From Sphingobacteriales bacterium 50-39 (GTDB taxonomy: Bacteria > Bacteroidota > Bacteroidia > Chitinophagales > Chitinophagaceae), in NCBI GenBank assembly GCA_001898505.1, contig MKTZ01000015.1, positions 496,001-560,000 of the forward strand: a DNA stretch of 64,000 nt. Reading direction: 5' to 3'. Position 1 is the stretch's first letter; each line of letters opens with the position of its first letter. Positions 54,794 to 62,065 of the stretch are shown piece after piece. Made by a program: the position numbers and the translations under genes. Under the pieces are notes generated by a model, which saw nothing but the letters and a program-made list of their open reading frames with translations, did no database searches and was not told the origin of the DNA.

Positions 54794-54887
54794 CGAAGCA
54801 GGAGAGATCAAAATCAACCTTGGTTTCTCCTATTTCCTTTTTGTGCCAGCCCTTGACCAGCAAGTATATCAGCCGGACAGCTTCGTG

Positions 54888-55208
54888 CTCGATGGCTTGG
54901 GGCTCAACTTCCAATTTGCGGAGGGTATTGATCATCTGATAGGCATCGCCCGCGTTGCGGTTGAATCGGTCCCATTCGGTGAATAGAACCAGGTTTACCT
55001 GCCCTTTGCGCTCTTTAAGGTCCCTCAGGAGATTGGCCCATTCCGGACGGTTGAAGGTCTTGGCCGAATGGTCTTCCAGGATCACCTTTCGGATGACGAT
55101 ATGCCGCAGCTCGCAATACTTTCGGAGCTGCTCTTCCTGGTCATGCTATGAATATCCTTTATCTGCCTGCTCGTCCGTGGAGACACGGATGTATAAGTCT
55201 GCTCTCAT
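54888..55208 (-). pseudogene. Serine recombinase (resolvase family), nonsense-mutated and truncated
   Basis: From the ATG at 55208 the frame reads MRADLYIRVSTDEQADKGYS, the catalytic-domain start with the nucleophile Ser in RVST, then hits TAG at 55146-55148 where relatives have Gln. It continues in frame with VILEDHSAKTFNRPEW, FTEWDRFNRNAGDAY and LRKLEVEPQAIE. After about 54888 homology is lost and the large DNA-binding part of such recombinases is absent. It is therefore a dead remnant of a mobile element. The small gene at 55205 overlaps its start by 4 bp, as is usual for this recombinase type in Bacteroidota. Confidence 0.85.
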
Positions 55209-55345
55209 AACTTTAGGTATTGATCCAAGGCCATATTGGCCAGTTGCAACACAAATTCCAGAACAATATTTGCTTCATCCAAGGTCACCTTTATCCCATG
55301 CCCGGCAAGGATCTTCACAATGTCTTCGGGTTTGATATTTTCCAT
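55205..55345 (-). CDS. 46-residue protein translationally coupled to the recombinase
   Basis: ATG at 55345, TGA overlapping the recombinase ATG (ATGA). The product starts MENIKPEDIVKILAGHGIKV and is helical, ending in the LDQYLKL region. Small proteins of this kind commonly precede resolvase-type recombinases in Bacteroidota mobile DNA (recalled, not searched). Intact although the recombinase is not. Function unknown. Confidence 0.6.
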   Translation of the reverse strand: MENIKPEDIVKILAGHGIKVTLDEANIVLEFVLQLANMALDQYLKL

Positions 55346-55384
55346 GTTACACCTCTCTTCGCTCGTCTCTATCGACTTGTAAAG

Positions 55385-55860
55385 TTAGCGGTTGATGGAA
55401 AATAGCTGCAATTTATCGGGCTTGTCGAAATAATGGTTCAACAAATTTAGCCCTGCCATATACCGCTCTCTTACCACCTCCGGCAGCACAAAATGTCCCC
55501 TAACTGGACACGGCTTTCAATCCGAGAATTCAATACTTCCAGGTCACTAGTTGAAATATAAATCACCTCTATCAGGTACCCCAATTTTTGTATCTCCAGC
55601 AACGATTTCCAGGTTTCTACGTCGCAAAGGTTTGTTTCAAATCCGAATGAGACCTTTTGCTTCAGGTAAGTATCCATCAGTTCAGATGCCTTGCCGTTAG
55701 CAACCTCCTGGGTGTTCACAATAGACTGCCCAGGTCTTTTTATTTCTGCAGCTATTTCATCGGAGTTAATAACAGGGATAGAAGTGGGCACAAAGTCTTA
55801 ATCAGAAGAAGTTTTTCCAATTCCATTGGGGCCAGCAATCACATATAAAACGGGGGGCAT
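55385..55860 (-). pseudogene. Zeta-toxin-like P-loop kinase with stop codon and frameshift
   Basis: From ATG 55860 the frame reads MPPVLYVIAGPNGIGKTSSD, an ABC-type-ATPase/zeta start with Walker A GPNGIGKTS, then TAA at 55798-55800. It resumes in frame with TSIPVINSDEIAAEI and FGFETNLCDVETWKSLL and YLIEVIYIST. At the G run near 55497 the frame shifts; the correct continuation GHFVLPEVVRERYMAGLNLL lies one frame over and runs to TAA at 55385-55387. Intact relatives phosphorylate UDP-amino sugars or other small substrates. Two lesions make it inactive. The gene upstream would be its antitoxin. Confidence 0.8.
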
Positions 55861-55862
55861 TA

Positions 55863-56084
55863 TCAGTTCTTTTTAACCACTTCAATACGTCCGTCTGGGT
55901 ATTCAGCCATCACCTTACCATCCTTGCTAAAGTAGTTAGGTAGACCTTTGGAGAAAGCCTTTTCTTTGACCCGGCGGAGAATGGATTGAGCAGCCTGTTC
56001 CAACTCCTCATGACTCATCTCGAAGGTCGATTTTTTCGCCCCGCCGTATCGCAAATAAAGTGGTGTTGTAGGCTGATTGTTCAT
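55863..56084 (-). CDS. Small antitoxin-like protein paired with the broken zeta toxin
   Basis: 73 residues from ATG 56084; the frame also opens upstream with TTG, but a TAATTTTG -7 element at 56107-56100 (minus strand) places transcription start just before this ATG. It has a Glu-rich helix MSHEELEQAAQSILRRVKE and a C-terminal strand region KDGKVMAEYPDGRIEVVKK. Its stop is 2 bp before the toxin start, so the two were one operon. I know of similar short genes next to zeta-like kinases in Bacteroidota but cannot name the family. It is intact while the toxin is decayed. Confidence 0.65.
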   Translation of the reverse strand: MNNQPTTPLYLRYGGAKKSTFEMSHEELEQAAQSILRRVKEKAFSKGLPNYFSKDGKVMAEYPDGRIEVVKKN

Positions 56085-56099
56085 ATGCTCTCTTTGTAG

Positions 56100-56107
56100 C
56101 AAAATTA
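56100..56107 (-). promoter_or_regulatory. -7 element of the toxin-antitoxin operon
   Basis: The minus strand reads TAATTTTG, an exact TAnnTTTG match, 15 bp before the antitoxin ATG. No convincing -33 element. Confidence 0.4.
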
Positions 56108-56237
56108 CATTAAATTTTGGTAGGTTTTAGTCCCAATTGATGGTCAGCAAGGGCTGTCAAAAGATCATACTCGCGCCTAAAGACACTGTCACTTTGCTTA
56201 TCATCCTGGCAATAAACAGTCCGATGACAACTGAATC

Positions 56238-56627
56238 CTATTTTGTTACCAATCTTTTGAAGAGCAAATCAAATCTCGTTGATAGCCGCAAGTACTCTGG
56301 TGACCAATCGTTTTGGATGGAATGTTCTTGCAAAACCGAAGTCGGTAGGAAAAGGAGCTCCAATTCCTTGAGACACGAAATGTCAGCCTTATTGAGTTGA
56401 TCAATATATCTTGCCAAGTCAAGGCGGAGACCAGCCGGTGTCTCATACCAGCCCCATAACATATCTGAGTCATCGGTGATCTTTACCATTACCTCTGCCA
56501 GAAGGTCAGTGAGTTCACTCAATATTTCGTATCGCCTTTTCAATAAAAGAAATTGGGAGAAGTATATCCTTTTTGACCTAATGTGAGTTGATTTTGGACT
56601 CGAATTCTGCTTGTGAAATGACCCCAA
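56238..56627 (-). CDS. Hypothetical protein (orphan, immunity-like)
   Basis: Up to 129 codons. The first ATG overlaps the upstream gene by 50 bp, so a later non-ATG start near residue 25 is possible. Acidic helical protein with the segments SDMLWGWYETPAGLRLDL and LELLFLPTSVLQEHS. I do not recognise a named family. It shares orientation with the HEAT-like gene before it. Two small acidic soluble proteins side by side in a mobile-element graveyard resemble orphan immunity genes, but that is only inference. Confidence 0.5.
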   Translation of the reverse strand: MGSFHKQNSSPKSTHIRSKRIYFSQFLLLKRRYEILSELTDLLAEVMVKITDDSDMLWGWYETPAGLRLDLARYIDQLNKADISCLKELELLFLPTSVLQEHSIQNDWSPEYLRLSTRFDLLFKRLVTK

Positions 56628-56982
56628 TCTTTAATAATGCCATTGAAAAATAGGGTTCCAATTGGTTATTGGTATTTATATTTTTTATTTGTTCCAGTAG
56701 GGATTCAAAGTTGGGATGTTCTTTAAAGTGATGTAATCTTTTCATTGCGGCAAACTTAACATGTTTGTTGGGATCATAAAGGATAGCATACTCTATAAGA
56801 GAAAAATGCTGTGGCAGCCCGGTATCACCAAGAATCATTGTGGTCTTTATCCTACTGTCGGCATCAAGTTTCGAAAAGTCGTTTGGAGAATGGTCTTCTT
56901 TTCCTGCCCCATTGCTACGTTCAGGGATTGTTCCCTTAATAAAGGCGTCCCAAGATTTTAATATATTTCGTACCCGACTCAT
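56578..56982 (-). CDS. Hypothetical HEAT-like helical protein
   Basis: 134 residues. The region IKTTMILGDTGLPQHFSLIE and LYDPNKHVKFAAMKRLHHFKEH has the helix-turn-helix spacing of HEAT repeats. No signal peptide, so probably cytoplasmic. The AT-rich codon use differs from the core genes on either side of the region. Function unknown; helical-repeat proteins of this size are common among immunity and phage-associated proteins. Confidence 0.6.
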   Translation of the reverse strand: MSRVRNILKSWDAFIKGTIPERSNGAGKEDHSPNDFSKLDADSRIKTTMILGDTGLPQHFSLIEYAILYDPNKHVKFAAMKRLHHFKEHPNFESLLEQIKNINTNNQLEPYFSMALLKIGVISQAEFESKINSH

Positions 56983-57020
56983 CCTGATGCTTGTCTTTTT
57001 GTAGCCTCAATATACAAAGA

Positions 57021-57094
57021 ATCAAGCACATAGATCAATTAGCAATTTCAGATCCTCTATAAGATGGCTCGAAAACCCTCCACCCCGGTGCACA
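57021..57094. repeat. 73-bp imperfect direct repeat, copy 1
   Basis: Starts ATCAAGCACATAGATCAAT and ends CCGGTGCACA. The second copy at 59447-59518 has the same first 25 bp with one change, the same last 10 bp and a weakly similar middle. Together they bracket a 2.35-kb segment holding three genes and IS remnants. Confidence 0.6.
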
Positions 57095-57096
57095 GC

Positions 57097-57125
57097 GCCC
57101 CCGACAACATCGGGGGCTTTGTAAT
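57097..57125 (+). terminator. Rho-independent terminator
   Basis: A perfect 8-bp stem GCCCCCGA/TCGGGGGC with a CAACA loop (57097-57117) is followed by TTTGTAATTTT. It directly abuts the end of the direct repeat. Confidence 0.65.
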
Positions 57126-57179
57126 TTTAGCCCCTACTCTTTTTATTGCTATTTATGTATATTGACCGAAATATCCAAT

Positions 57180-57650
57180 GTGAAATATATATTCTTTTCT
57201 TGTTTAATCATGTTGACCGCTTGCGGACAGCCTGAACAGTCAAAAATCGAAATAAATAAAATTGATAGCATGCGCTTAAAACACGTTTGGGAAAGCAGCG
57301 ATAAACCTAGGATTGATACTCTTAGACGATCTGATTTTTATATTTCAGAGAATTACATTGCCAGGGCAGATAGCACCACTACCGTGATATTGAAAGATTC
57401 AATCGGGCATATCGTCGCGATGAGACAAACAAGGAAGGGCATTAATGTTTTCGTTGCGGAATATTATCCCAATGGTCAGCTGAAAGGAAAGGTGACCTTA
57501 ACAGATTCTGGTATTGATACCGGCCCTGCCACTTATTACTATGAAGATGGGAGGGTAAGATCGGAGGGAGAGTTAAGAGATGGCAGTAGAGTCGGAACAT
57601 GGAAAGATTACGATAGAGAAGGATTCCCGGCTAAGCCGGACAATAAATGA
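57180..57650 (+). CDS. Lipoprotein with MORN-like repeats
   Basis: 156 residues from a GTG at 57180 (reads VKYIFFSCLIMLTACGQPEQ); a TTG six codons earlier is less likely because the signal peptide starts at the GTG. Lipobox LTAC. The C-terminal half has two YxNGQLKGK / YEDGRVRSEGE motifs and RVGTWKDYDREG, the MORN/YwqK-type repeat. In Bacteroidota such proteins are often annotated as toxin-antitoxin YwqK-family antitoxins, but a role here is unknown. It follows a terminator and the first direct repeat, so it is an independent unit. Confidence 0.75.
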   Translation: MKYIFFSCLIMLTACGQPEQSKIEINKIDSMRLKHVWESSDKPRIDTLRRSDFYISENYIARADSTTTVILKDSIGHIVAMRQTRKGINVFVAEYYPNGQLKGKVTLTDSGIDTGPATYYYEDGRVRSEGELRDGSRVGTWKDYDREGFPAKPDNK

Positions 57651-57703
57651 CGCTGTTTATCTGTAATAATCACTACTTAACCTGACAACGAGGGATTTTT
57701 TAG

Positions 57704-57740
57704 TTTTATAGGGTCAGGAATATATTTAAGCTGCTGGGGG
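57704..57740. mobile_element. Solo end of an IS481-family element
   Basis: TTTTATAGGGTCAGG-AATATATTTAAGCTGCTGGGGG, 37 bp, matches 58028-58063 except for one inserted base. In the second copy this sequence is the transposase 3' end plus the terminus; here nothing else of the element remains. Confidence 0.6.
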
Positions 57741-57767
57741 TACTTTGATCTAGCATTTATGTGACCT

Positions 57768-57968
57768 TTATGACAAATCGCGAATGATCAAATAGATCGA
57801 CCAAGCAATTGCGATGTAAGCCACCGCAAGCAGGAGCGTCTTTTTCTTTCCTGTGTATTTATCAAATTTCTGCTGCCTTGGCGGCGGCAATCTGACGACC
57901 CCATAGGAAATCAACAAATAATACCCGCAGCAAATGAGCGGCAAAGAATGGTCGAATAATTTGTTCAT
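57768..57968 (-). CDS. Small membrane protein, two transmembrane segments
   Basis: 66 residues from ATG 57968; an upstream TTG would add three. Two hydrophobic helices, LPLICCGYYLLISYGVV and LLLAVAYIAIAWSIYLIIR, are joined by a basic loop (PPPRQQKFDKYTGKKK). No family recognised. It lies between the two IS481-end copies, so it may have been carried or isolated by them. Confidence 0.6.
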   Translation of the reverse strand: MNKLFDHSLPLICCGYYLLISYGVVRLPPPRQQKFDKYTGKKKTLLLAVAYIAIAWSIYLIIRDLS

Positions 57969-58011
57969 TTTAAGCAATTTCGAATTATTCTATAATGGTC
58001 ACGACCTCATC

Positions 58012-58290
58012 GAAAAGTGGTCCCTATTTTTATAGGGTCAGGATATATTTAAGCTGCTGGGGGAAGACGGTCCAGCATCTTCTGTCTCGCTAAGTTCGTT
58101 AAAAGTTTCCATAGGCGTTTTTCCGAAGCAATACTTCCCACTGTGTGTTCGCTGGAGACATTGCCTAAATGTTCTGCCAAATTCAGCAGTCCTGGCTTGG
58201 ATTTGATTAACTTAGATTCCTGATTCATGATCTGACATTTTGGGGGTTGATTAATAAGTGGGGTAACTTAAAGTTAGCCCCTATTGTCAG
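58012..58290 (-). mobile_element. Internally deleted IS481-family remnant
   Basis: On the minus strand a 59-codon ORF (58228-58049) starts MNQESKLIKSKPGLLNLAEH, the N-terminus of IS481-type transposases. After NVSSEHTVG it is fused to sequence that, in another frame, reads YCFGKTPMETFNEL, their C-terminus. The catalytic middle is missing. ATAGGG-containing ends lie at about 58030 and, inverted, 58285. It is a MITE-like relic that cannot transpose alone. Confidence 0.7.
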
Positions 58291-58352
58291 ATCAAGTCTT
58301 AACTAATATAGTTTTATCAGACGCTTTTCATTCTGGCAGGTTTGTTCAGGTC

Positions 58353-59369
58353 TCAGCGACAATATTTTCTTATAGCATTTGAGGCTTCTGGAATGCCCAA
58401 CGCAGCCGATTTTTGGAAGTCGGCGCAAGCGCCCAGCATATTCAAAACCCTTTTAACCTCACCTCGATACCAATACGCTTGTCCATAGTCCTGTTTTAGA
58501 TCTATGGCTTTTGAGAAGTCAGCCAGCGCCGAATCAAACCTTTGTCGGTCATAATATTCGTATCCTCTGCCATAGAAAGCTTCAGCATAATTCGGACGCA
58601 ATTCGATAGCTATCGTATAGCAACGGATTGACTCCTTGCTATTGCTTAGTTTTGATTCTAAATTGCCCCAGTTATAGAATATAAGAGGGTCTTTAGGATT
58701 AAGTCTGAAGGCAGCATTATAGTCCAATGCTGCCCCATTTAAGTCATTTAGGTGAGTTTTTGCAGCCCCTCTGCTTATATATACCTGCTCAATCCTTTTG
58801 TCAAATTGAATAGCGGAGTCAAAGTCTTTTTTGGCAGCTTGCCAATTATGCATTTCCGCCTTTGCTCTACCCCTGTCAAAATAGGCAATTGCATAGCGAC
58901 GTTTAAATTTAATGGCGAGCGTATAATCTTGAATTGCTCCTTCGAAATCTTTGCCATCGTCTTTCAGGTTTCCTCGATTGAGAAGGGCCTTCGGGAAATT
59001 CGACCGTAACGAAATGGCCCTATCATAATCCTGGATGGCAAGAAGCGATTGGCCAAGGTCCGCATAGGCAACTCCCCTGTTATAATATATGGTGGCGTCA
59101 GCAGGAGCTAATAGGCTAGCGCGGTCATAGTCTCTTATTGCCTTTTGGAATTGACCGAGAGCAGCTTCGGCCACACCTCTGTTTAGGTAAGCTCTACTAT
59201 TCGAGGAGTCATATTCCAATGCAATATTGTAGCACCTGATGGCTCCTCTATGGTCTCCGCGATCCGCCTTGCGGATTCCTGCATGTACAAAAGCAGACGA
59301 GGGATTCTGACAAAATCCCCGTGGATTGCCAAACGTAACAAGAGTTACTAGAAGTAGCGCTCTGATCAT
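58353..59369 (-). CDS. Secreted tetratricopeptide-repeat protein
   Basis: 338 residues. Signal peptide (MIRALLLVTLVTFGNPRGFC, cleavage near FCQ) followed by about nine TPR units of 34 residues, each with the usual A-Y-x-N-R-G and A-I-x-D-Y pattern (for example AYLNRGVAEAALGQFQKAIRD). The whole protein is TPR, with no catalytic domain, so it is presumably a periplasmic or surface scaffold. It lies inside the segment bracketed by 73-bp direct repeats and is AT-richer than the core genes, suggesting acquisition with the mobile DNA. Confidence 0.85.
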   Translation of the reverse strand: MIRALLLVTLVTFGNPRGFCQNPSSAFVHAGIRKADRGDHRGAIRCYNIALEYDSSNSRAYLNRGVAEAALGQFQKAIRDYDRASLLAPADATIYYNRGVAYADLGQSLLAIQDYDRAISLRSNFPKALLNRGNLKDDGKDFEGAIQDYTLAIKFKRRYAIAYFDRGRAKAEMHNWQAAKKDFDSAIQFDKRIEQVYISRGAAKTHLNDLNGAALDYNAAFRLNPKDPLIFYNWGNLESKLSNSKESIRCYTIAIELRPNYAEAFYGRGYEYYDRQRFDSALADFSKAIDLKQDYGQAYWYRGEVKRVLNMLGACADFQKSAALGIPEASNAIRKYCR

Positions 59370-59446
59370 TTACAATTATAATATAAAACCCCAGTTATCC
59401 AAAGCCGTAAAATAAACAGGTTAATTCTGCCGTTGATGGATTAATT

Positions 59447-59518
59447 ATCAAGCACATAGATCAATCAGCAAGAAAAGATTGCCCAAAATCCGGTTCGCCC
59501 CCCCCACTCCGGTGCACA
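59447..59518. repeat. 73-bp imperfect direct repeat, copy 2
   Basis: Starts ATCAAGCACATAGATCAAT and ends CCGGTGCACA; partner of 57021-57094. It lies in the 465-bp gap 59370-59834, which otherwise holds only the tRNA-like scrap at 59625. Confidence 0.6.
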
Positions 59519-59624
59519 AGTTCATCCCCATTCTTTAAAACCCTCTCTGGCAGCGGCTTTTTTAGTTCGATATACGTACACGCTAATTCCGTCAAATTAT
59601 TAAATAGCTTATTTCTACCATCTT

Positions 59625-59651
59625 ATAGGTTCGACTCCTGTATGCCCGGCA
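59625..59651 (+). other. Second tRNA 3'-end-like fragment
   Basis: ATAGG-TTCGACT-CCTGT can form a 5-bp T-arm and is followed by ATGCCCGGCA, like an acceptor strand. No complementary 5' half is found in the preceding 100 bp. It differs in sequence from the scrap at 54770, so the two are not simple att duplicates of each other. Confidence 0.3.
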
Positions 59652-59834
59652 ACCGCGCATAATTGCGATCAAGAGATAAGAGACGTATTGATCTGTTTTT
59701 CGTATTTTAGCACTGCATTGACATTCGCAAAACCCTCCGAGTCCCTCCCGCAATGGAAGCTGGGTTAATCAAGTGCCTTATATTATAATTGGCTGACCAA
59801 ATTCTTGTTTTAGAGGACATATTTACACAAATTC

Positions 59835-60806
59835 ATGAATGGCTTAACCGGGCATACCGTATTGAACGCCTTGGTCTCTCTTGTTGTGGCGTCTTTCTCC
59901 ACGCTGTCGCTGAGTGATCGCGCCAGCACCTCCGGGTCTGCACCAATGGCTCACGAGCCCCCACCGACGCCCCGCATCACTATTCTATATGATGCATTCG
60001 GCAAGAATACATCAATGAAAAAAGATTGGGGCTTCGCCGCGTTCATCGAAGTCAATGGGAAGCGCATCCTGTTCGATACCGGCGACAATCCCGATATCTT
60101 CGCTCAGAACGTCAAGGCGGCTCACGTCGATCTGACGAGACTCGATTTTGTCGTCATCTCCCATCGCCACGGCGACCATATCGCCGGTCTCCTCTATTTA
60201 TTGAAAGTGAATCCAACCGTGAAGATCTATGCGCCCATGGAGGGCTTGGGTGGCATATTCGGTTCCTTGCTGCCCAGCAGTTACTACCGCAAGGCTGATG
60301 AACTGCCGCCGGAAATGCGCTACTTCGATGGCAGCCCGCCGAAAGTGATAAAATTCGGCAAAGCTTGGCCTGATGCGAATCTCGAGCTGATCGATTCGAC
60401 AACCGAAGTGGCCCCCGGAATGACGCTTATCGCCCAGGTTTCTGACGTACAGGGAACAAAAGAGCTAAAAGAGCTATCGTTGGCGATCAATACCCCGGAC
60501 GGTATCGTGCTAATAGTAGGTTGCTCGCATCCAGGCATCGACCCGATTGTCGCGCAGGCGGCTAGGATCAATACCCACATCCATTTCATTGCCGGCGGCT
60601 TACACCTCGTAAGGGCACCTGACTCCGTGATCGGGAAGGTGGTTACCTCGCTGAAGGACAACTGGAAGGTGGACTGGATCGCACCTGGCCACTGCACCGG
60701 CGAACCAACCTTCGTCGCATTAATGCAGGCCTTCGGCGATCGATATCTTTACGCGGGACTTGGCACAGTGCTTGAACTAGGAGCGCCGCCGCACGTCAGC
60801 TTCTAG
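59835..60806 (+). CDS. MBL-fold metallohydrolase, COG1237-like
   Basis: 323 residues. A hydrophobic N-terminus (about 10-28) suggests export. The metallo-beta-lactamase signature is HRHGDH (about residue 110), preceded by ILFDTGDN, with further metal ligands in VGCSHPGID and WIAPGHCTGEP. The order resembles the group annotated as 7,8-dihydropterin-6-methyl-(ribofuranosyl)aminobenzene-phosphate synthase-like hydrolases. No pathway neighbour supports a specific substrate. It stands alone at the edge of the decayed region and could have been acquired with it. Confidence 0.8.
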   Translation: MNGLTGHTVLNALVSLVVASFSTLSLSDRASTSGSAPMAHEPPPTPRITILYDAFGKNTSMKKDWGFAAFIEVNGKRILFDTGDNPDIFAQNVKAAHVDLTRLDFVVISHRHGDHIAGLLYLLKVNPTVKIYAPMEGLGGIFGSLLPSSYYRKADELPPEMRYFDGSPPKVIKFGKAWPDANLELIDSTTEVAPGMTLIAQVSDVQGTKELKELSLAINTPDGIVLIVGCSHPGIDPIVAQAARINTHIHFIAGGLHLVRAPDSVIGKVVTSLKDNWKVDWIAPGHCTGEPTFVALMQAFGDRYLYAGLGTVLELGAPPHVSF

Positions 60807-60950
60807 CAACTCCCATCATGGAGAAGTAGGGACTAGGCGCTATTTTCCACAACCCCCGACCGCCGGGATCAGTCCAAATATGTCATTAAACCGGAGTGCC
60901 AAAGGCGCGGGGAGCATTGTTTGTTTAACTGCCTTGCAGCGGTTTATTTC

Positions 60951-62030
60951 TCATCGCCCCCCCACCACAGGATTCAATCGCATATATTTGTTGGTCCCAT
61001 CAAAGCTCACTACATAGTCGGACTTGAAACGTGTGCTCTTCCGGTAATAATCGGTGGTAATGATCTGCGCTCCGGAGCTGCAGGCAGCCATAAACTCACT
61101 CCTATCATTGGTACGCGCCTCCCTCGTATCCGCATCCGCCCGCGTACGGATGATATATCCCTTCCCAACCAACCTCTTTATCTCCGGATTGTTTGGGTTA
61201 TTCAGGATCATAGCTGCCGCTTCCGGCGTACCCGCATCGGCATTCACAAACAAGACCCTTCCCTTCAAAGACGGATGTTCTGCCATATACATGTCACGCT
61301 TCCTGTCATGATCATCCAGGATAAAGAGGAACTTCCCCTTTGCAGCTTTCAGCCTCGGCCAGTTATCGCTCAGGACAGCTTCTTCCAGCGTCGCATAACG
61401 TCCCCGTACCATATCGGGCGTGATCAGGTGCTCCTTGCCCAATCCATCTTCCAGCGCCTTGTCCAGCTCGTCAAAGACGGCAGGAGTATAGGGCTCCGAC
61501 TCCGTCAGGTCCTTCTCCTTTTCATTATCATGGGTAATGCCGTCCTTCGGCTCCAGCGTGATAAAGACGGGATAATGATCCGGATGCCGCTCAGACCATA
61601 CCCGCAGGTTCCGTAAACACTGCTTCAAGGTCAATGCATCGCTGCGGAAATCCAGGTCAGGGATGTGCAGGATCTTAAAGCCCGGCTGATTCATCACTCC
61701 TTCCGGGTCATAAGGCGCCTGACCCTTTGCCCATTCCAGCCCCTTCGGATGTGCATACCGGCCTCCCTTCTCATCCACATAGCAGTCGAGCTCCAGGTTC
61801 AGGAGGCCCATATCCAGCTGCTCGGTCAGGGGTATATGCTCATAATCGAGCGAGATCGCGTCGGCGGAATCCCGCTGCCGGAACATTTTGAACAAGGCCG
61901 GATCGATGGCCTTCTTGTAGCTGTTGTGACTGCCAATGACCTGGATCTTATTGATAGGCAGGTCGTCCGGAAGGTCCTTGCCGATGGCGGGCAGCAGCAA
62001 TATCAGTGCGGTACTTAATAAGGTCTTCAT
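60951..62030 (-). CDS. Ca2+-dependent phosphoinositide phospholipase C-like protein
   Basis: 359 residues. Signal peptide (MKTLLSTALILLLPAIG). The PI-PLC-C1 fold is indicated by the catalytic His in QVIGSHNSYKKAI, the metal/active-site LNLELDCYVD and the second His in FKILHIPDLDF, with FITLEPKDG and FLFILDDHDRKRD further on. Related enzymes cleave phosphatidylinositol or similar glycerophosphodiesters outside the cytoplasm. It lies 35 bp downstream of the M1 peptidase gene in the same orientation, so the two may be co-transcribed. Confidence 0.85.
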   Translation of the reverse strand: MKTLLSTALILLLPAIGKDLPDDLPINKIQVIGSHNSYKKAIDPALFKMFRQRDSADAISLDYEHIPLTEQLDMGLLNLELDCYVDEKGGRYAHPKGLEWAKGQAPYDPEGVMNQPGFKILHIPDLDFRSDALTLKQCLRNLRVWSERHPDHYPVFITLEPKDGITHDNEKEKDLTESEPYTPAVFDELDKALEDGLGKEHLITPDMVRGRYATLEEAVLSDNWPRLKAAKGKFLFILDDHDRKRDMYMAEHPSLKGRVLFVNADAGTPEAAAMILNNPNNPEIKRLVGKGYIIRTRADADTREARTNDRSEFMAACSSGAQIITTDYYRKSTRFKSDYVVSFDGTNKYMRLNPVVGGR

Positions 62031-62065
62031 TGTTTATACATTCTACCCCCAAGTTACGACATCAT

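Noticed and set aside
54629-54856. Plus-strand 75-codon ORF across the terminator at 54700
   Set aside because: It reads through a strong terminator and the T tract, has no homology I recognise, and overlaps the recombinase remnant.
54681-55085. A 134-codon minus-strand ORF taken as a complete protein
   Set aside because: Only its first part is recombinase; the C-terminal part is translation of the tRNA-like scrap and the terminator. The true start is at 55208, upstream of a nonsense codon.
57021-57094. The 73-bp direct repeat as a degenerate tRNA gene
   Set aside because: The length fits and the 3' end looks tRNA-like, but no acceptor pairing and no D or anticodon arm can be drawn.
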